Notes: generated by a model from the sequence alone, not told the origin. 64,000 nt of DNA from Sunxiuqinia sp963677175 (GCA_963677175.2 CAXXES010000006.1:124001-188000); one strand, 5' to 3'; counted from the stretch's first letter, positions 33,728 to 42,644 are shown. Translations and numbers: made by a program.

Positions 33728-35272
33728 ATGGCCGCAAAAAAGATAGATATTATGGATGTACGACAATTAATCCAGTTAAAAATCAGGGGAGAGAGCAACC
33801 GCAGTTGCTCCTCCATTTTATCGATTCACCGCAATACGGTAAATTATTATGTGCGGCAATTGAAAGCTACGGGCAGCACCTATGCAGATTTGTTGCTGCT
33901 GGGCGATGCAGGGCTGAAGGAACTCTTTCCAAACCGAACGTCTTCGGACATTGACCGTTACGAAGAGCTGTCGCAATACTTCTCCTATTTTAAGCAGCAA
34001 CTGCTTTTGCCCGGGGCCACACGGGAGGTTCTGTGGAAAGAGTACCTTTGCAAGCATCCGGAAGGCTACGGCTATACCCAGTTTAACGAGCACTTGAACG
34101 TATGGCTGGGACAAACCAAAGCAAGCGGGAAGTTTATGCATAAAGCCGGCGACAACCTGCTGGTAGATTATTGCGGTAAAAAGCTTCAGGTCATTGATAA
34201 ATCAACCGGGGAAATCCGGGAGGTTGAAGTGTTTGTTGGCATCCTTCCCTGCAGTGGCTACACTTATGTTGAAGCCAGCCTTAGCCAGGGACGCGAGGAC
34301 TTTATCAGTTCGATCAACAATTGTTTCCGGTTTTTAGGGGGAAGCACCAAAGCCATTGTCCCCGATAATCTAAAGTCGGCCGTTACCAAAGCCAGCAAGT
34401 ACGAACCGGTTTTGAATAAAACACTGAAGGACCTGGCGCTCCATTACGGCTGCGTGATCAACCCCACGCGTTCGTACTCACCCCAGGACAAGGCGATGGT
34501 TGAAGGGGCCGTAAGGCTGGTTTATCAACGCATTTTCTTTCCGCTTCGGAACATGGCCTTTTTTAGCCTGGACGAGCTCAATGTCCAGCTTGGTACCGAG
34601 CTTGAAAGATACAATGCCTGCCTGATGGAAACCTACCAGGCCAGCCGTCGCAAACTGTTTGTTGACCTGGAGCAGGAATACCTTCATCCATTACCTTCAG
34701 AGCCATATCAAGTCAAGCATTACAAGCGGGCCAAGGTGCAGAAAATGGGGTACATCTACCTGTCAGATACCAAAAACTATTACAGTGTCCCGTACCGTTA
34801 CATTGGCCGCCAGGTTGAGCTGCAATACAACCGGGACACCATTGAGATTTACTGTGGATCTGAGCGTATTGCCTGCCATAAAAGGTTTTTCCGCCCCGGA
34901 CAATACGTGACCATCAAAGAACACATGAGCAGCACCCACCGGTTTTACAGCGACTGGAGCCCGGAATACTTTAACAAACTGGCCCAAAACATTGGGGTAA
35001 AAACAAGTGAATACATCGCTTTATTGATCCGGCAGCAGGATTATCCTGAAACAGGTTATAAGCAGGCACTGGGTATTTTAAGCCTGAAGAAAGCCTTCGA
35101 CAAACACCGGATTGAAACAGCCTGTACCATGGCCCTGCCCCATGAAAGGTACAGCTACCGTACCATCAAACGCATTTTGGAAAACAACATGGATAAAATG
35201 ATGGAACCCACACCACAGCAACTTTCTATTCCTGTACACATGAACATACGGGGCCCTGAATCTTATAATTAA
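33728..35272 (+). CDS. istA: IS21-family transposase IstA
   Basis: The 514-residue transposase has an N-terminal HTH (ILSIHRNTVNYYVRQLKATG), and an rve-type DDE domain with Asp in NLLVDYCGKKLQ, Asp in AIVPDNLKSAV and Glu in DKAMVEGAVRLVY. The C-terminal domain includes KNYYSVPYRYIGRQVEL. The ATG at 33728 was preferred to one at 33689 because the family starts close to the HTH. It appears intact, so the element may be active. Confidence 0.94.
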   Translation: MAAKKIDIMDVRQLIQLKIRGESNRSCSSILSIHRNTVNYYVRQLKATGSTYADLLLLGDAGLKELFPNRTSSDIDRYEELSQYFSYFKQQLLLPGATREVLWKEYLCKHPEGYGYTQFNEHLNVWLGQTKASGKFMHKAGDNLLVDYCGKKLQVIDKSTGEIREVEVFVGILPCSGYTYVEASLSQGREDFISSINNCFRFLGGSTKAIVPDNLKSAVTKASKYEPVLNKTLKDLALHYGCVINPTRSYSPQDKAMVEGAVRLVYQRIFFPLRNMAFFSLDELNVQLGTELERYNACLMETYQASRRKLFVDLEQEYLHPLPSEPYQVKHYKRAKVQKMGYIYLSDTKNYYSVPYRYIGRQVELQYNRDTIEIYCGSERIACHKRFFRPGQYVTIKEHMSSTHRFYSDWSPEYFNKLAQNIGVKTSEYIALLIRQQDYPETGYKQALGILSLKKAFDKHRIETACTMALPHERYSYRTIKRILENNMDKMMEPTPQQLSIPVHMNIRGPESYN

Positions 35273-35292
35273 CCATCTTAAAATAAATAGAA

Positions 35293-36039
35293 ATGAACAA
35301 TCAAAGCACCATTGAAAAGATGAAACAAATGCGGCTGTATGCCATGGCCGAAAATTACTACAACAGCACGCAAAACAACCTGCACAGGGATTTTACGCTT
35401 GACCAGTACCTAGCCTTGCTGATTGATCAGGAATGGGAATACCGGTACAACAAACGTATCCGGAACCTGATTGCCTCGGCGGGCTTCAGGTACCCCGCCT
35501 CGGTACAGGATGTAAATTACTCGGCCAACCGTTCCCTGGACAAAAACACCTTTGAACGACTGGCTTTGCTTGATTTTATCAAACGCGGCGAGAATGTGAT
35601 CATCACCGGGGCAACCGGTACAGGGAAAAGCTACCTGGCACAGGCGCTGGGGCATAATGCCTGCACCATGCAACACAAAACCATGTACTTTAACTTTGCG
35701 CGGCTCGTCGACCAAATTAAACTCTCGAAGCTCGAAGGAACCTACCTTAAGCTGTTGAATAAGATTGAGAAAAGCGATCTGCTCATACTCGATGATTTTG
35801 GGTTAATGTCTTTTGATGACCAGGCAAGAAATGCCCTCATGGATATAGTTGAACTGAAATACGACAAGACCTCCCTGATCATTGCAGCACAGATACCGGT
35901 AAAAAACTGGCATGAAACAATAGGGGAAGGAACCATTGCCGATGCCATTTTAGACCGTCTGGTACATGCTTCTCACCGGATTGAATTAACCGGCGAATCG
36001 CTGAGGAAAAACAAAATGAAGAAAACTCAAATAATTTAA
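35293..36039 (+). CDS. istB: IS21-family helper ATPase IstB
   Basis: This 248-residue AAA+ ATPase has Walker A GATGTGKSYLAQAL, Walker B LLILDDFGLM, and the IstB-like N-terminal helical region (MKQMRLYAMAENYYN). IstB proteins help IstA with target selection and strand transfer. It starts 20 bp after istA. Intact and full length. Confidence 0.95.
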   Translation: MNNQSTIEKMKQMRLYAMAENYYNSTQNNLHRDFTLDQYLALLIDQEWEYRYNKRIRNLIASAGFRYPASVQDVNYSANRSLDKNTFERLALLDFIKRGENVIITGATGTGKSYLAQALGHNACTMQHKTMYFNFARLVDQIKLSKLEGTYLKLLNKIEKSDLLILDDFGLMSFDDQARNALMDIVELKYDKTSLIIAAQIPVKNWHETIGEGTIADAILDRLVHASHRIELTGESLRKNKMKKTQII

Positions 36040-36391
36040 TAATTTTGGTCTGGAAGTCATTCTTTTTTTGTGGCACAACATCACCGAAACAAGTGGCACA
36101 ATTACACCGAAATATCTATCCAAAACCCAAAAACGTTGGAAAAGTTTACCCCAAAGCGCTTCCAAAACCACGACACCCAATAAATTAATACACCAAGCGG
36201 TTCCGGGCAACGCAAGCGGGTTAAAAACAAAAATTAGGCTTATTTTTGTACGCATGAACGAACTAGTTATAGCTACGCTCGATTTTTCCTGCTACTGCGC
36301 GATTCTATCACGTAATTGTGGCAATTTTGAGAGTAGTACTGGTCCAGGAGTTGCAGTTTCCAACTGCAACATTACTTAAAAACACAATTAA
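36040..36391. repeat. IS21 right end and flanking repeat
   Basis: Positions 36040-36118 are the IS right end with two 'gtggcac' sites. From 36119 the host sequence resumes with the TCCAAA duplication and 'acccaaaaacgttggaaaag', shared with about 43574. Farther on, 'gcgcgattctatcacgt' is a decayed copy of hairpin D. No gene is visible. Confidence 0.72.
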
Positions 36392-37876
36392 ATGAACATT
36401 CTCACCATTATCAATCAACCGGAAGGGCGCAGGCTCGAATTAAAGGAGTCGATGCCAGCTCGATCCGATCTGTCGAAAACAGTTGTTGCCTTTGCCAACG
36501 ATGCCGGTGGTGATCTATATATCGGGGTCAGGAATAAACCGCGTGAGATTACTGGTGTCCCCGAAGAGCAGCTGGTCGGACTGGAGGAACAAATCAGCAA
36601 CATCATCCATAACAAATGTTATCCTGGGATATTGCCCGATATTTCATTTTTAAACATTGACAACAAACAGCTCATCAAAGTTTCGGTGTACCGGGGAAGC
36701 GTGCCTCCCTATTACCTGAAAGAAAAGGGAAAACTGCAAGGCACATACATCCGGGTGGGGTCTTCGAACAGGTTGGCCGATGAACCCATTATCGCGGAGC
36801 TGGAGCGAAGAAAACGAAATATTTCGTTCGATGGAGAGATCGCTATGGAAAAACCGGCCGATGCCTTAAACACGGAATCCTTCCAGGCTGTTTTTCTCGA
36901 AAAGACAGGAGAAAAGCTAACGAAACAAACACTTAAGAAGCTAGAACTCATAAAATTGACTCAGGGGATAGCCTATCCAACCCATGCATTGGTTTTGTTA
37001 TCAGACGACGATTTACGCAACTCCCTATTCCATTTCGCAAAAGTGGAATGTGCCCGTTTTAAAGGGGTGAGTTCGGAAGAATTTATCGACCAAAAAAGCA
37101 TACTTTCAAACATTGCCCGACAGGCCGAAGAAGCCTATAATTTTGTACTGCGGCATATCAATAAAGGGGCTGTTACCGAAGGGGTCTATACCGTATCAAG
37201 ATGGGAGTACCCCGTCAATGCCATTCGTGAGGTGATCCGTAATGCCATTGTTCACCGCGATTATTCATTAACCGGAAAAGATATAAAAGTGGCTGTTTAT
37301 GATGATATGGTCGAAGTGACCAGCCCCGGACTGTTACCGCCGTCTATCGATTACGCGGACATGGAAAGCCGCCAGTCTGATGCCCGCAACAAAGTGATAG
37401 CCCCTGTGTTTAAACATCTGGGAGTAATCGACCAGTGGGGAAATGGGCTAAAACTTATTGCAGATGAATTAAAAATATATCCCAACATCGAATTTAGCTG
37501 GAAAGAAGTGGGCTTGTCATTCCAGGTACAGTTCATCAAGTCAAACTATAAAGCGCAACAAGAGCTGGGGCAAGAGCTGGGGCAAGAGCTGGGGCAAGAG
37601 CTGGGGCAAGAGCTGGGGCAAGAGCTGGGGCAAGAACAAAAAGAGAAGACATTGTTTAGCTTAATTCTTATCAAATTACAAGATGGTCCGCTTTCCCGAA
37701 AAGAATTGATGCAGTCATTAGGTCTTAAAAAAGTATCGGGCCATCTAAATAGGACCCTCACCAAATTACATTCGCACAAACTAATAGAACAAACAATACC
37801 CAGTAATCCCAACCATCCGGGACAAAAATTCCGGTTAACAGAACGTGGAACAATTTCCATACACTTAATTGGTTAG
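36392..37876 (+). CDS. AlbA/Schlafen-type ATP-binding protein with ELGQ tandem repeat
   Basis: The 494-residue protein has an N-terminal AlbA_2/Schlafen-like domain (GRRLELKESMPARSDLSKTV, then VAFANDAGGDLYIGV), a central ATP-binding GHKL-like segment (VIRNAIVHRDYSLTGKDIKV, and VIDQWGNGLKLI) and a C-terminal winged helix. Between the last two, residues about 389-413 are six copies of ELGQ coded by a perfect 12-bp repeat. Comparable tandem tails are known from COG2865-type regulators. Function is likely transcriptional control or defence; not established. Confidence 0.88.
   Translation: MNILTIINQPEGRRLELKESMPARSDLSKTVVAFANDAGGDLYIGVRNKPREITGVPEEQLVGLEEQISNIIHNKCYPGILPDISFLNIDNKQLIKVSVYRGSVPPYYLKEKGKLQGTYIRVGSSNRLADEPIIAELERRKRNISFDGEIAMEKPADALNTESFQAVFLEKTGEKLTKQTLKKLELIKLTQGIAYPTHALVLLSDDDLRNSLFHFAKVECARFKGVSSEEFIDQKSILSNIARQAEEAYNFVLRHINKGAVTEGVYTVSRWEYPVNAIREVIRNAIVHRDYSLTGKDIKVAVYDDMVEVTSPGLLPPSIDYADMESRQSDARNKVIAPVFKHLGVIDQWGNGLKLIADELKIYPNIEFSWKEVGLSFQVQFIKSNYKAQQELGQELGQELGQELGQELGQELGQEQKEKTLFSLILIKLQDGPLSRKELMQSLGLKKVSGHLNRTLTKLHSHKLIEQTIPSNPNHPGQKFRLTERGTISIHLIG
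37559..37630 (+). repeat. 12-bp x 6 perfect tandem repeat in coding sequence
   Basis: The unit caagagctgggg is repeated six times with no mismatch and keeps frame, giving (QELG)6. A seventh unit has degenerated to caagaacaaaaa. Perfect copies imply recent expansion and possible copy-number variation. Confidence 0.95.
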
Positions 37877-38207
37877 TGTCCAGATTCATGACATCCGTGT
37901 AAGCTGTGATTACCAACAAAGAAGGAAGAATCCGCGGTTCGGAAACCGCAGCACCCAATGGCTCAAAACCCCTTGGCTCCCGCGCGATTGCATCGCGTGG
38001 TTATTATTAAACACCACACGAAAGGATTCGTGCGGTAGCGGGGATTACCCACGTACATTGCGTGAAAATTCAGGAGGAAGGTCAGAGGCCAGCGATCAGA
38101 GAACAGTTAAAGTGTAAAACGAAATGCACTCAAAATGTAAAACAAAAACTGGTTAAAGTGTAAAATGCCAAAATTTACTATATCTTTGTGTTGTAAATGA
38201 AGCATAT
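37877..38207. repeat. Spacer with hairpins C and D, promoter
   Basis: No gene is visible. It contains hairpin C (37933-37950), hairpin D (37983-37997), a ccacacgaa...ttcgtgcgg inverted repeat (38014-38035) and a triplicated 'aaagtgtaaaa' word (about 38109-38165). The box TATCTTTG at 38181-38188 lies 20 bases before the next ATG. Confidence 0.72.
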
Positions 38208-39461
38208 ATGAAGTACTATATCAGAATAGTAGAAGAAGAAATCAAGCAAAAATTGCAAGCCTCCGGAGCTTTGTTGATTAAAGGCCCTAAAGCTTGTGGA
38301 AAAACTGAAACTGCCAAACAATTTGCTGAAAGTATGCTACAAGTTGATCAGGATGAACAGGTACCCATCGTTATGAGCGTTAATCCAAAAATTTTACTGG
38401 AAGGTAAAACGCCCCGATTAATTGATGAGTGGCAGCAACAGCCTAAGTTGTGGAATTATGTCAGGCACGAAGTGGATGACCGGAAAAAGAAAGCTCAATT
38501 TATTTTGACCGGCTCAGCAAATCCTGAAGAAGAAATAAAATTGCACAGTGGAGCCGGAAGATTTACTGTTGTTGAAATGCAGACGATGTCATGGCAGGAA
38601 ATGGGCTATTCTTCAGGTATAGTTAGCCTCAATGCATTATTGCAGGGCGAGGCAATAGCATATTCAGACAATAGTCTATCCATTGAATTGATTGTTGAAA
38701 GAATGATTAAAGGAGGTTGGCCCGCGTTGCTAAACACTTCTCTTAATGAGGCGATTCTGTTAAACAGAAGTTATGTCGATTTGCTGGCAGAGGCAGATAT
38801 GAGCCGGGTTTCAAATGTGAAACGTGATCCTCAAAAAGTTCGTTCTTTGCTTCGTTCCCTTGCCCGGAATATTGCCACTTTAGTTGATAATACTACCTTG
38901 GAAAAAGATATTAAAGCTGTTGAAGATACCGATTTATCGCGCCCTACCATTATTGATTACCTGAATGCTTTGTCGCAATTGATGATATTTGAAGAACAAC
39001 CCGCATTTAACACACACATACGCTCGTCCGCTTCATTGCGCAAATCTCCTAAAAGACATTTTTGTGATGTTTCGCTTGCAATTGCTGCATTAAAGTTAGA
39101 TAAAAAAAGATTGATGAACGATTTGAAATATTGCGGATTTCTATTTGAATCACTTGTATATCATAATCTTAAGATGTATGCCAGAGCAAATGATTCCGAA
39201 ATTTTTCATTACAGAGACTCAACAGGTTTAGAAGTAGATGCAATCATTCAACAAAGTGGCGGGGCATGGGCTGCATGTGAAGTTAAACTTGGAATAGGCA
39301 TGCTCGATGAAGCTGCAAACAATCTGCTGAAATTTAACGAACGAATTGATGAGAAAAAGTATGGAAAACCGGCATCCTTGAATATTATAACCGGAACAGG
39401 AATGAGTTTCGTGCGACCTGACGGCATAAATGTAATATCATTGGCTTCGTTGGGTAAATAA
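38208..39461 (+). CDS. AAA ATPase with DUF4143
   Basis: This 417-residue protein has the Walker A LIKGPKACGKTETAKQFA near 25-42, Walker B PRLIDEWQQQP, sensor-1 QFILTGSANP and a C-terminal DUF4143 domain with a nuclease-like block (HYRDSTGLEVDAII, then WAACEVKLG) resembling a D-E-x-K restriction fold. Such proteins are common on accessory DNA; their role is not established. The 'aaagtgtaaaa' repeats in the upstream spacer could be a regulator-binding site. Confidence 0.88.
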   Translation: MKYYIRIVEEEIKQKLQASGALLIKGPKACGKTETAKQFAESMLQVDQDEQVPIVMSVNPKILLEGKTPRLIDEWQQQPKLWNYVRHEVDDRKKKAQFILTGSANPEEEIKLHSGAGRFTVVEMQTMSWQEMGYSSGIVSLNALLQGEAIAYSDNSLSIELIVERMIKGGWPALLNTSLNEAILLNRSYVDLLAEADMSRVSNVKRDPQKVRSLLRSLARNIATLVDNTTLEKDIKAVEDTDLSRPTIIDYLNALSQLMIFEEQPAFNTHIRSSASLRKSPKRHFCDVSLAIAALKLDKKRLMNDLKYCGFLFESLVYHNLKMYARANDSEIFHYRDSTGLEVDAIIQQSGGAWAACEVKLGIGMLDEAANNLLKFNERIDEKKYGKPASLNIITGTGMSFVRPDGINVISLASLGK

Positions 39462-39534
39462 GTGCTACGTAACAGCTGGAGGATCATGTGTAGCAGTTCC
39501 ACGCACGAACCGCCTCCATCATTTTAGCAAAAAA

Positions 39535-39600
39535 CTACTTCCTTTCTCTCAACAGTTTTTCAAGAAGTGCGTTCTTTTCCTTTTCCAGTTCAAGCATGCC
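39535..39600 (-). pseudogene. C-terminal remnant of an XRE-type coiled-coil protein
   Basis: On the minus strand it reads GMLELEKEKNALLEKLLRER, matching the C-terminal coiled coil of the two XRE proteins at 33082 and 43080. The rest of the gene is missing and the join falls at a hairpin-D repeat. Confidence 0.5.
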
Positions 39601-40122
39601 CTCGCTCCCGCGCGATTGTATCGCGTGGTGAATCTTAAACACCACACGAAAGGATTTGTGCGGTAGCGGGGGTAGCGGTGGCTGGCGTATCGAGCAAACC
39701 CCAAAGCGTTTTTTAACCTTTGGGCGTTTAAACCAAGCACCCGGCCACTGACAAATGTAATCCTGCCCCTTTAACGCGGAATTCGTACCCGGCCCGTAGC
39801 CTGCCAGTGAGGGCTTCACGCCAAGTGAAACCCTCACTACCCCGTCCACCTTCGTCTCATTTTGGCGGCAACCATGGCAAATTCATGATGCCGGAGGCAT
39901 CGCATGTTTATAGCATAATGAATGGTTAAAAGGGATTCGACGGGGTCGTACTGGCTCACTTCAACATTAGGGTGGATAACAAAACAGATCAATTTTTTAC
40001 ATCACAAAGCAGAAGGCCTTGTAAGAGATTCGTCAGCTGTCAGTTTTCGGTTGAGCTGGTTTGAGAACCTGAGGAGAGGACACGAAGATATGAGTGTTCT
40101 ACGACAGTTGTTGTTTCGGATC

Positions 40123-40249
40123 GGCCTATTTTTATCAAAAGTGGAATCAAATGAAAAGCTTAGTGCAAGCGGGAAGTTCCGACGACAGGAGGAAATCACC
40201 CGCTGAACTTAGCTTTTCGGAAGATGGAGCTTGCAGATAAAAATAAGCC
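40123..40249. ncRNA. Large structured hairpin element, possible RNA gene
   Basis: The outer arms ggcctatttttatc (40123-40136) and gataaaaataagcc (40236-40249) pair 13 of 14. Inside, aaaagcttagtgcaagcggg pairs with cccgctgaacttagctttt with 17 pairs, two mismatches and one bulge. The apical loop has ttcc/ggaa arms. Internal loops of 17 and 18 bases separate the two stems. No known RNA family was recognised. It could be a small RNA, a mobile hairpin, or a recombination site. Confidence 0.5.
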
Positions 40250-40261
40250 TTGACTTTTTTG

Positions 40262-40291
40262 TTTACTTTTTGTGGCAAGACAAAAAGTAAA
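40262..40291. terminator. 12-bp hairpin after the structured element
   Basis: tttactttttgt-ggcaag-acaaaaagtaaa is a perfect 12-bp stem with a 6-base loop. Similar hairpins are common between genes in Bacteroidota. It may be a terminator or processing signal; on the + strand there is no long T tract after it. Confidence 0.5.
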
Positions 40292-40493
40292 ATCCGGCTG
40301 ATAAGCCAACGGATAATAATTATTCGGAAAGTCAGCCTATTTATTGCGGTTTCTTATCAATCTCCATTTTCAGTCCACCCCAATTATAAATTGATCCGTC
40401 AGTATTCCCCATCCTTAAATTTTCACGTGGAATTTTGTACCGCATAGGCGATTAAACAAGCAGGGGTTCTCGTCAAAATAAGAAAGGAAAATG

Positions 40494-40715
40494 CTAGTTT
40501 TTAGGCAATTCAAGGTCTTTACACACCTCCCGCAGCACCTCACAAGGATTGACATCAATAGCCAAAGCGATTATATAAAGTTCACTTACCCTCAGTTGGG
40601 TAGTTGGATTATTTACGAGCTCACTCAAACGGGTTTTACTGATACCCGTCTTCCGGGATACATCCGCCCGGTTGATTGATTTTTTGGCGAGGTAAAGTCC
40701 TAATTCCGTCATCAA
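40494..40715 (-). CDS. Small XRE-type helix-turn-helix protein
   Basis: The 73-residue protein is little more than an HTH domain (LAKKSINRADVSRKTGISKT, then RLSELVNNPTTQLRVSELYI), with the second helix pair typical of Cro/XRE folds. It is divergent from the genes at 40914 onward, with a 198-bp AT-rich region between, so it may repress them. Two adjacent start codons (40715, 40712) are possible. Confidence 0.78.
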   Translation of the reverse strand: MMTELGLYLAKKSINRADVSRKTGISKTRLSELVNNPTTQLRVSELYIIALAIDVNPCEVLREVCKDLELPKN

Positions 40716-40913
40716 TGATACATTTTAAGGACATAAAGTTAGATTTTCTGACAGAAAATTCCGGTTTTCTAAACAATCATTTGTTGTTTTGTCTTCTTTT
40801 AGGTAATTTAGTTCCGAGTTTCGGAACACTTAATCCTAAAACAAGAACCTATAAAACAACCTAAGCTTCATCAACTCGAAAGTAAACCAGGTAAGCTTTA
40901 AAATGATAAACCG

Positions 40914-41267
40914 ATGAACACAAATGAAGACAAACTTATTCAAAACCTGAAAGACCATGCAATGGATCATGAGCCAACTTTGGAACCTCATCCGTTCTTT
41001 AAGGATAAATTCCAGGTAAGTTATTTTTATGTCGACGATCATGCCGATCTGCTATCCACCGTAAGAGCACTAATCTTTTTGTGTCACCGTGTTCTCGACC
41101 CCGAGTTTTTCGAGAACGAACCCTTTGACAATACAAACAGGTATATCCGCCAAGCGCTTATATTGGCCAACAGGCTAATGCCCATGGGAGAAGAAGCGTT
41201 GATGGATCACCTGAATTGTTATTTCAGGGAAGAAGGCCTGCGACAAAGACTTGGCAAAAAGGAATAG
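40914..41267 (+). CDS. Protein of unknown function
   Basis: I do not recognise this 117-residue acidic protein. It is predicted mostly helical, has no signal peptide or membrane segment, and carries a motif FRVSYFYVDDHAD-like stretch (FQVSYFYVDDHADLLSTV) and LCHRVLDPEFFENEPFD. It precedes the nucleotidyltransferase-HEPN gene by 25 bp on the same strand, so the two probably share a transcript and possibly a function. Confidence 0.65.
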   Translation: MNTNEDKLIQNLKDHAMDHEPTLEPHPFFKDKFQVSYFYVDDHADLLSTVRALIFLCHRVLDPEFFENEPFDNTNRYIRQALILANRLMPMGEEALMDHLNCYFREEGLRQRLGKKE

Positions 41268-41292
41268 GAAGAAGATTATCGTTTAGCAATAA

Positions 41293-42189
41293 ATGCTTAC
41301 CTTAGTTAACCCAAATCAAACGACTTTGAAAACAACAACCGATCATCTGCCCCCCGACAAGCAAGCCGAACTGCAAACCATAGTAGCGGCTATTGAAAGC
41401 CGTTTTCCTGCCGGGATGATAATCTTGTTTGGCTCGTACGCACGGGGCAACTGGGTGGACGACCGCTACAAGGAAAACGGAACAACTTACGAATACAAAA
41501 GCGACTATGACATCCTGGTTATGCTCGACACCGAGGCGGTGGCCATCCGGAAAGAGAGCAACAAGCGCTGGCAAAACAAAGTGCGTCGCGATACCGGTCG
41601 GGAATTCCCGCTCAACGTGATCTTTCACGGGATTGACTACCTAAACGCCGAGATCGAAAATGGCAATTATTTCTTTGTGGATATCCTGAAAGAAGGGATC
41701 ATGCTATACAACAGCGGAAAGTTCCAACTTTCCACACCCAAACCTTTGCATCCGGGCGACCGGAAACACAAGGCGCAACTATACTTTGACAAGTGGTTTA
41801 AAAACGGCGCAGATTTTTACAGACAGTATGAGTATGCATTTAATATAAGTGCTTTTGATATTGCAGCATTTTTACTTCATCAGGCCACGGAACGCCTCTA
41901 TGCCTGTGTTTTGTTAGTGTTTACCGACTACAAGCCCAACCAGCACGACCTGGAAAAGCTTGACCGGCAAGCCCACAAGATTGACGTTCGGTTTAAAACA
42001 ATTTTCCCACGGACAACGCCGGAAGAGGAACGCCTGTTTACCTTGCTGAAAAAAGCGTATATTGACTCGCGTTACAAGCTAGATTACAGCATCAGCCGCG
42101 AAGATTTGGAATACCTTTCGCAACGGGTAAAACTATTACGCGAATTGACCGAGCTGGCCTGTAACGAAAAGATCGCCAGCTTTGTATGA
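41293..42189 (+). CDS. Nucleotidyltransferase-HEPN fusion protein
   Basis: The 298-residue protein joins a nucleotidyltransferase domain (IILFGSYARGNW at about 46-57 and YKSDYDILVML at about 73-83, giving the GS...DxD motif) to a C-terminal HEPN-like helical domain (IAAFLLHQATERLYACVLLV, and AYIDSRYKLDYSI). Fusion of the two activities that are separate in mntA/hepT suggests a self-contained toxin-antitoxin or defence protein. Related fusions occur on Bacteroidota mobile elements. Confidence 0.86.
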   Translation: MLTLVNPNQTTLKTTTDHLPPDKQAELQTIVAAIESRFPAGMIILFGSYARGNWVDDRYKENGTTYEYKSDYDILVMLDTEAVAIRKESNKRWQNKVRRDTGREFPLNVIFHGIDYLNAEIENGNYFFVDILKEGIMLYNSGKFQLSTPKPLHPGDRKHKAQLYFDKWFKNGADFYRQYEYAFNISAFDIAAFLLHQATERLYACVLLVFTDYKPNQHDLEKLDRQAHKIDVRFKTIFPRTTPEEERLFTLLKKAYIDSRYKLDYSISREDLEYLSQRVKLLRELTELACNEKIASFV

Positions 42190-42251
42190 AAGTCGATGCA
42201 GTGGCATGACAAAACCAACAACGAAATAAACTGAAACTAAATTCAACCACT

Positions 42252-42644
42252 ATGGATATCATGGATACCGCCCGTTTGAACATCAAGAAGCACCGGACAC
42301 TGAAAGGCCTGCGCCAGCAAGACATGGCCAACAAACTGCATATGAACATCCGCAGCTACCAGAGCCTGGAAAATGGCGAAACCAGGCTCGACCTGGAACG
42401 ACTGGAGCAAATTGCCAAGGAGTTGGACCTGCCATTGGAAGAGTTGTTAAGGCAAGATGGTGTTTTTATTCACCAAGAAATAAAAGAAGCTGGCTCCGGC
42501 ACCGGCCCTGGGAACATCTACCATCAAGGGATCGAAAAAGAAGTTCTGGATAAGCTGTTAGCCTCTAAAGATGGTGAAATCCAACGCCTGGTGGACGAAA
42601 TAAAATACCTCAAGGAAAAAATTGACCAACTGTTGAGCAAGTAA
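42252..42644 (+). CDS. XRE-family regulator with coiled-coil tail
   Basis: The 130-residue protein has an N-terminal HTH (KKHRTLKGLRQQDMANKLHM, NIRSYQSLENGETRLDLERL), a linker containing GPGNIYHQG, and a C-terminal coiled coil (LLASKDGEIQRLVDEIKYLK). The layout is the same as in the 33082 and 43080 proteins but the sequence is diverged. It lies 62 bp after the NTase-HEPN gene and may regulate that operon. ATG 42261 is an alternative start. Confidence 0.86.
   Translation: MDIMDTARLNIKKHRTLKGLRQQDMANKLHMNIRSYQSLENGETRLDLERLEQIAKELDLPLEELLRQDGVFIHQEIKEAGSGTGPGNIYHQGIEKEVLDKLLASKDGEIQRLVDEIKYLKEKIDQLLSK

Larger units (their letters stand above)
33575..36118 (+). mobile_element. IS21-family insertion sequence, complete
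   Basis: The element is 2544 bp and begins tagataaaacgg and ends ...ttcggtgtaattgtgcca's inverse, i.e. its ends are tagata/tatcta inverted repeats. Both flanks carry TCCAAA (33569-33574 and 36119-36124), a 6-bp target duplication; the uninterrupted site survives at the paralogous locus near 43570. The left end has four spaced copies of a 'gttgtgcca' site with 'tttcgg' between them (33590-33680), and the right end two; such subterminal arrays are normal transposase-binding sites in IS21. It carries istA and istB. Confidence 0.95.
39462..40493. repeat. Long spacer: XRE remnant, hairpins D and E, structured element
   Basis: No convincing intact gene in about 1 kb. In order it holds a minus-strand XRE C-terminal remnant (39535-39600), hairpin D (39611-39625), hairpin E (39806-39838: agtgagggcttcac and gtgaaaccctcact arms), a gatgcc-gga-ggcatc hairpin, and the 127-bp structured element with a following hairpin (40123-40291). 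The + strand frame at 39922-40206 crosses the structured element and was not accepted as a gene. Confidence 0.7.

Noticed and set aside
39535..39849. A 104-codon minus-strand frame read as a full gene.
   Set aside because: Only the last 21 residues look like protein (an XRE coiled-coil end); the rest runs through hairpins D and E.
39934..39960. A 'gggattcgacgggg' sequence like the 5' end of tmRNA.
   Set aside because: No tag-peptide frame, tRNA-like 3' end or T-loop follows within 400 bases; the motif sits in repeat-like spacer DNA.
39922..40206. A + strand frame of 94 codons.
   Set aside because: It crosses the structured hairpin, has no protein-like pattern and lacks a promoter; the secondary structure explains the sequence better.
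40123..40249. Retron msr/msd RNA.
   Set aside because: No reverse transcriptase is encoded nearby and the flanking inverted repeats of a retron were not found.
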